Below, one piece after another: positions 5,957-7,164 of a stretch of DNA of 7,164 nucleotides (the stretch's first letter is position 1; each line of letters opens with the position of its first letter). The stretch comes from Gammaproteobacteria bacterium. Its GTDB lineage: Bacteria > Pseudomonadota > Gammaproteobacteria > UBA9339. The notes below the pieces were generated by a model. It did not search any database, was not told the origin of the DNA, and saw only the letters and a program-made list of their open reading frames with translations. Location: contig JAHIYS010000027.1 of assembly GCA_018814965.1 (NCBI GenBank), positions 1-7,164 on the forward strand. Reading direction: 5' to 3'. The translations under genes were made by a program, and so were the position numbers.

Positions 5957-7042
5957 ATGCTTCTATCCTCTCTTAATATAGGTGATTTTCGTAATTTTTC
6001 TCAAACTCAATTAGAATTTGATGATAAATGTAATATTTTTTATGGGGAAAATGGTTCTGGGAAAACAACTATTCTAGAGGCTATTTATTACTTAATTCTT
6101 GGAAGATCTTTCCGCAGCCATATTTTGCGCAGAATAATAAAATATGATTCAAACAGTTTCTCTCTTTTTGGAAAAATTAGGCAAGATAACAGAACAATAC
6201 CTGTTGGGATCACAAAATCAACAGAAGCTAGTAAGCATATCAAAATAGCTGGAAAAGAGGTCTCATCAAATATTGAAATAACTAAACTAGCTCCTTTACA
6301 GCTCCTGAATCACAATAGCTACTTTCTGCTCTATGAGGGGCCAAAAATAAGAAGACAATTCATAGATTGGGGATTGTTTCACGTGGAACAATCATTTTTA
6401 GATTTGTGGCGTAAAGTTGAAAGGATTTTAGGACAAAGAAATATTGCTCTTCGCAAAAAATCTCCCGCAGATCATATAAGAGCATGGGATAAAGAGCTAG
6501 CAAGACTGGGTCTAGAGCTGCATAACTATAGAAATCAATATATAAACAACCTGCTACCTATAGCTAAAACTATCTTACAAACTCTTCTAGGAAATTTTTC
6601 GATTAATATTTCATATTTACCGGGATGGGATGTTTCCACTAATCTAGAACTATTCCTAACCAATAACCTAAAGACTGATTTACAGTTTGGATACACCACC
6701 GCTGGACCACACCGTGCAGACCTAAAAATACTGATAAATAACGTCCCTGCAAAAGATACCCTATCTCGAGGACAACAAAAACTGCTTCTTTATGGCCTAC
6801 AAGTGGCTCAGGGGGAGCTGCTTAATCAGTTAACAGGGAAAAGATGCATCTATCTGGTGGATGATTTGTTAGCTGAGCTTGATATGCAAAAATGCTGTCT
6901 ACTAGCAAAAGTATTGCTAGATCTAGAAGAAACACAGATATTTGTTACTGGGCTTAACCCAGGGGACTTAGAAACTGTTTTTGGCAACCATTCAAACAGC
7001 AAAAAAACGCTTCATGTAAACAATGGGACAATCGAAAACTAA
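5957..7042 (+). CDS. recF: Recombination mediator RecF
   Basis: An SMC/ABC-type ATPase that acts with RecO and RecR to load RecA at single-strand gaps and stalled forks. The 361 residues match the family length (357 in E. coli). The N-terminus LNIGDFRNF (6-14) is the RecF hallmark; Walker A is GENGSGKT at 30-37 (K36). GRSFRS (49-54), EGPKIRRQFIDWGLFH (127-142) and LGQRNIALR (158-166) are conserved family segments. TAGPHRADLKI (248-258) precedes the ABC signature LSRGQQKLL (269-277), Walker B IYLVDD (298-303) and the D-loop AELD (306-309). The start agrees with the family N-terminus, but no Shine-Dalgarno is visible: the bases before the ATG are all A/T and include TATAAT at 5948-5953. Poor initiation fits the low level usual for RecF. 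gyrB does not follow within the 122 bases left. Confidence 0.97.
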   Translation: MLLSSLNIGDFRNFSQTQLEFDDKCNIFYGENGSGKTTILEAIYYLILGRSFRSHILRRIIKYDSNSFSLFGKIRQDNRTIPVGITKSTEASKHIKIAGKEVSSNIEITKLAPLQLLNHNSYFLLYEGPKIRRQFIDWGLFHVEQSFLDLWRKVERILGQRNIALRKKSPADHIRAWDKELARLGLELHNYRNQYINNLLPIAKTILQTLLGNFSINISYLPGWDVSTNLELFLTNNLKTDLQFGYTTAGPHRADLKILINNVPAKDTLSRGQQKLLLYGLQVAQGELLNQLTGKRCIYLVDDLLAELDMQKCCLLAKVLLDLEETQIFVTGLNPGDLETVFGNHSNSKKTLHVNNGTIEN

Positions 7043-7164
7043 TCTCTTCTAAATTGCCAGCATCTTTGTTTTATCTTTATAAATAAAGGCCTTTTGTCCC
7101 TTATGTAAACCAATAGAACACCATCTGCTCAAGATTTAACATGGCTCTCAAAAAAACCTGGGTC

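Noticed and set aside
7071..7095. Small dyads CTTTAT/ATAAAG and AAAGGCCTTT after recF as a possible terminator
   Set aside because: The first has a 2-base loop and no G:C-rich stem, and the second is a loopless palindrome; neither has a proper T-run, so terminator support is poor.
7141..7164. ATG opening a frame MALKKTWV at the right edge
   Set aside because: Only eight codons are visible, the ribosome site is weak and no family can be recognised; too little to call a gene.
1..7164. CRISPR arrays, tRNA or rRNA genes, insertion sequences with transposase, toxin-antitoxin or defence genes
   Set aside because: I looked on both strands and saw no regularly spaced repeats, no tRNA-like cloverleaf with a CCA or TTC-arm pattern, and no transposase or defence motifs.

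Overview
The window is AT-rich chromosomal DNA from a gammaproteobacterium. It carries the replication-initiation cluster dnaA-dnaN-recF, together with gmhB and a pair of exported M16-family peptidase genes. The DnaA, DnaN and RecF proteins are full length and follow the gammaproteobacterial (E. coli-like) versions closely. The strong A+T bias of the spacers and wobble positions, plus the adjacent M16 pair, would fit an intracellular or Legionellales/Coxiellaceae-like lineage. That placement is inference from style, not from a database match.

Layout. Positions 1-2075 are on the minus strand: an intact zinc M16 peptidase (2075 to 624) followed at once by a second M16 protein that has lost its zinc site (623 to 1, cut by the window edge). 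Positions 2076-2498 are a divergent spacer holding a roughly 187-bp imperfect palindrome, a separate 11-bp inverted repeat and the likely gmhB promoter. gmhB (heptose bisphosphate phosphatase of LPS core synthesis) runs rightward from 2499 to 3032. A 279-bp spacer follows, with a perfect DnaA box overlapping a plausible dnaA promoter. Then come dnaA (3312-4643), dnaN (4784-5896) and recF (5957-7042), all on the plus strand. The last 122 bases contain no gene I can identify, and gyrB, the usual next gene, does not start there.

How the genes work together. DnaA opens the origin, DnaN is the sliding clamp of the replicase, and RecF loads RecA at gaps; the order is the classic one. The DnaA box over the dnaA promoter suggests autoregulation. 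GmhB supplies heptose for the outer-membrane LPS core. The M16 pair would act in the periplasm, probably as an active/inactive heterodimer. Transcription diverges between 2075 and 2499, which would suit a replication origin nearby, but only one perfect DnaA box is visible, so oriC is not established here.

Most of the window is conventional core genome. The items most worth a second look are the long palindromic element, the single in-frame TAG separating the two M16 genes, and the altered neighbourhood of dnaA and recF.
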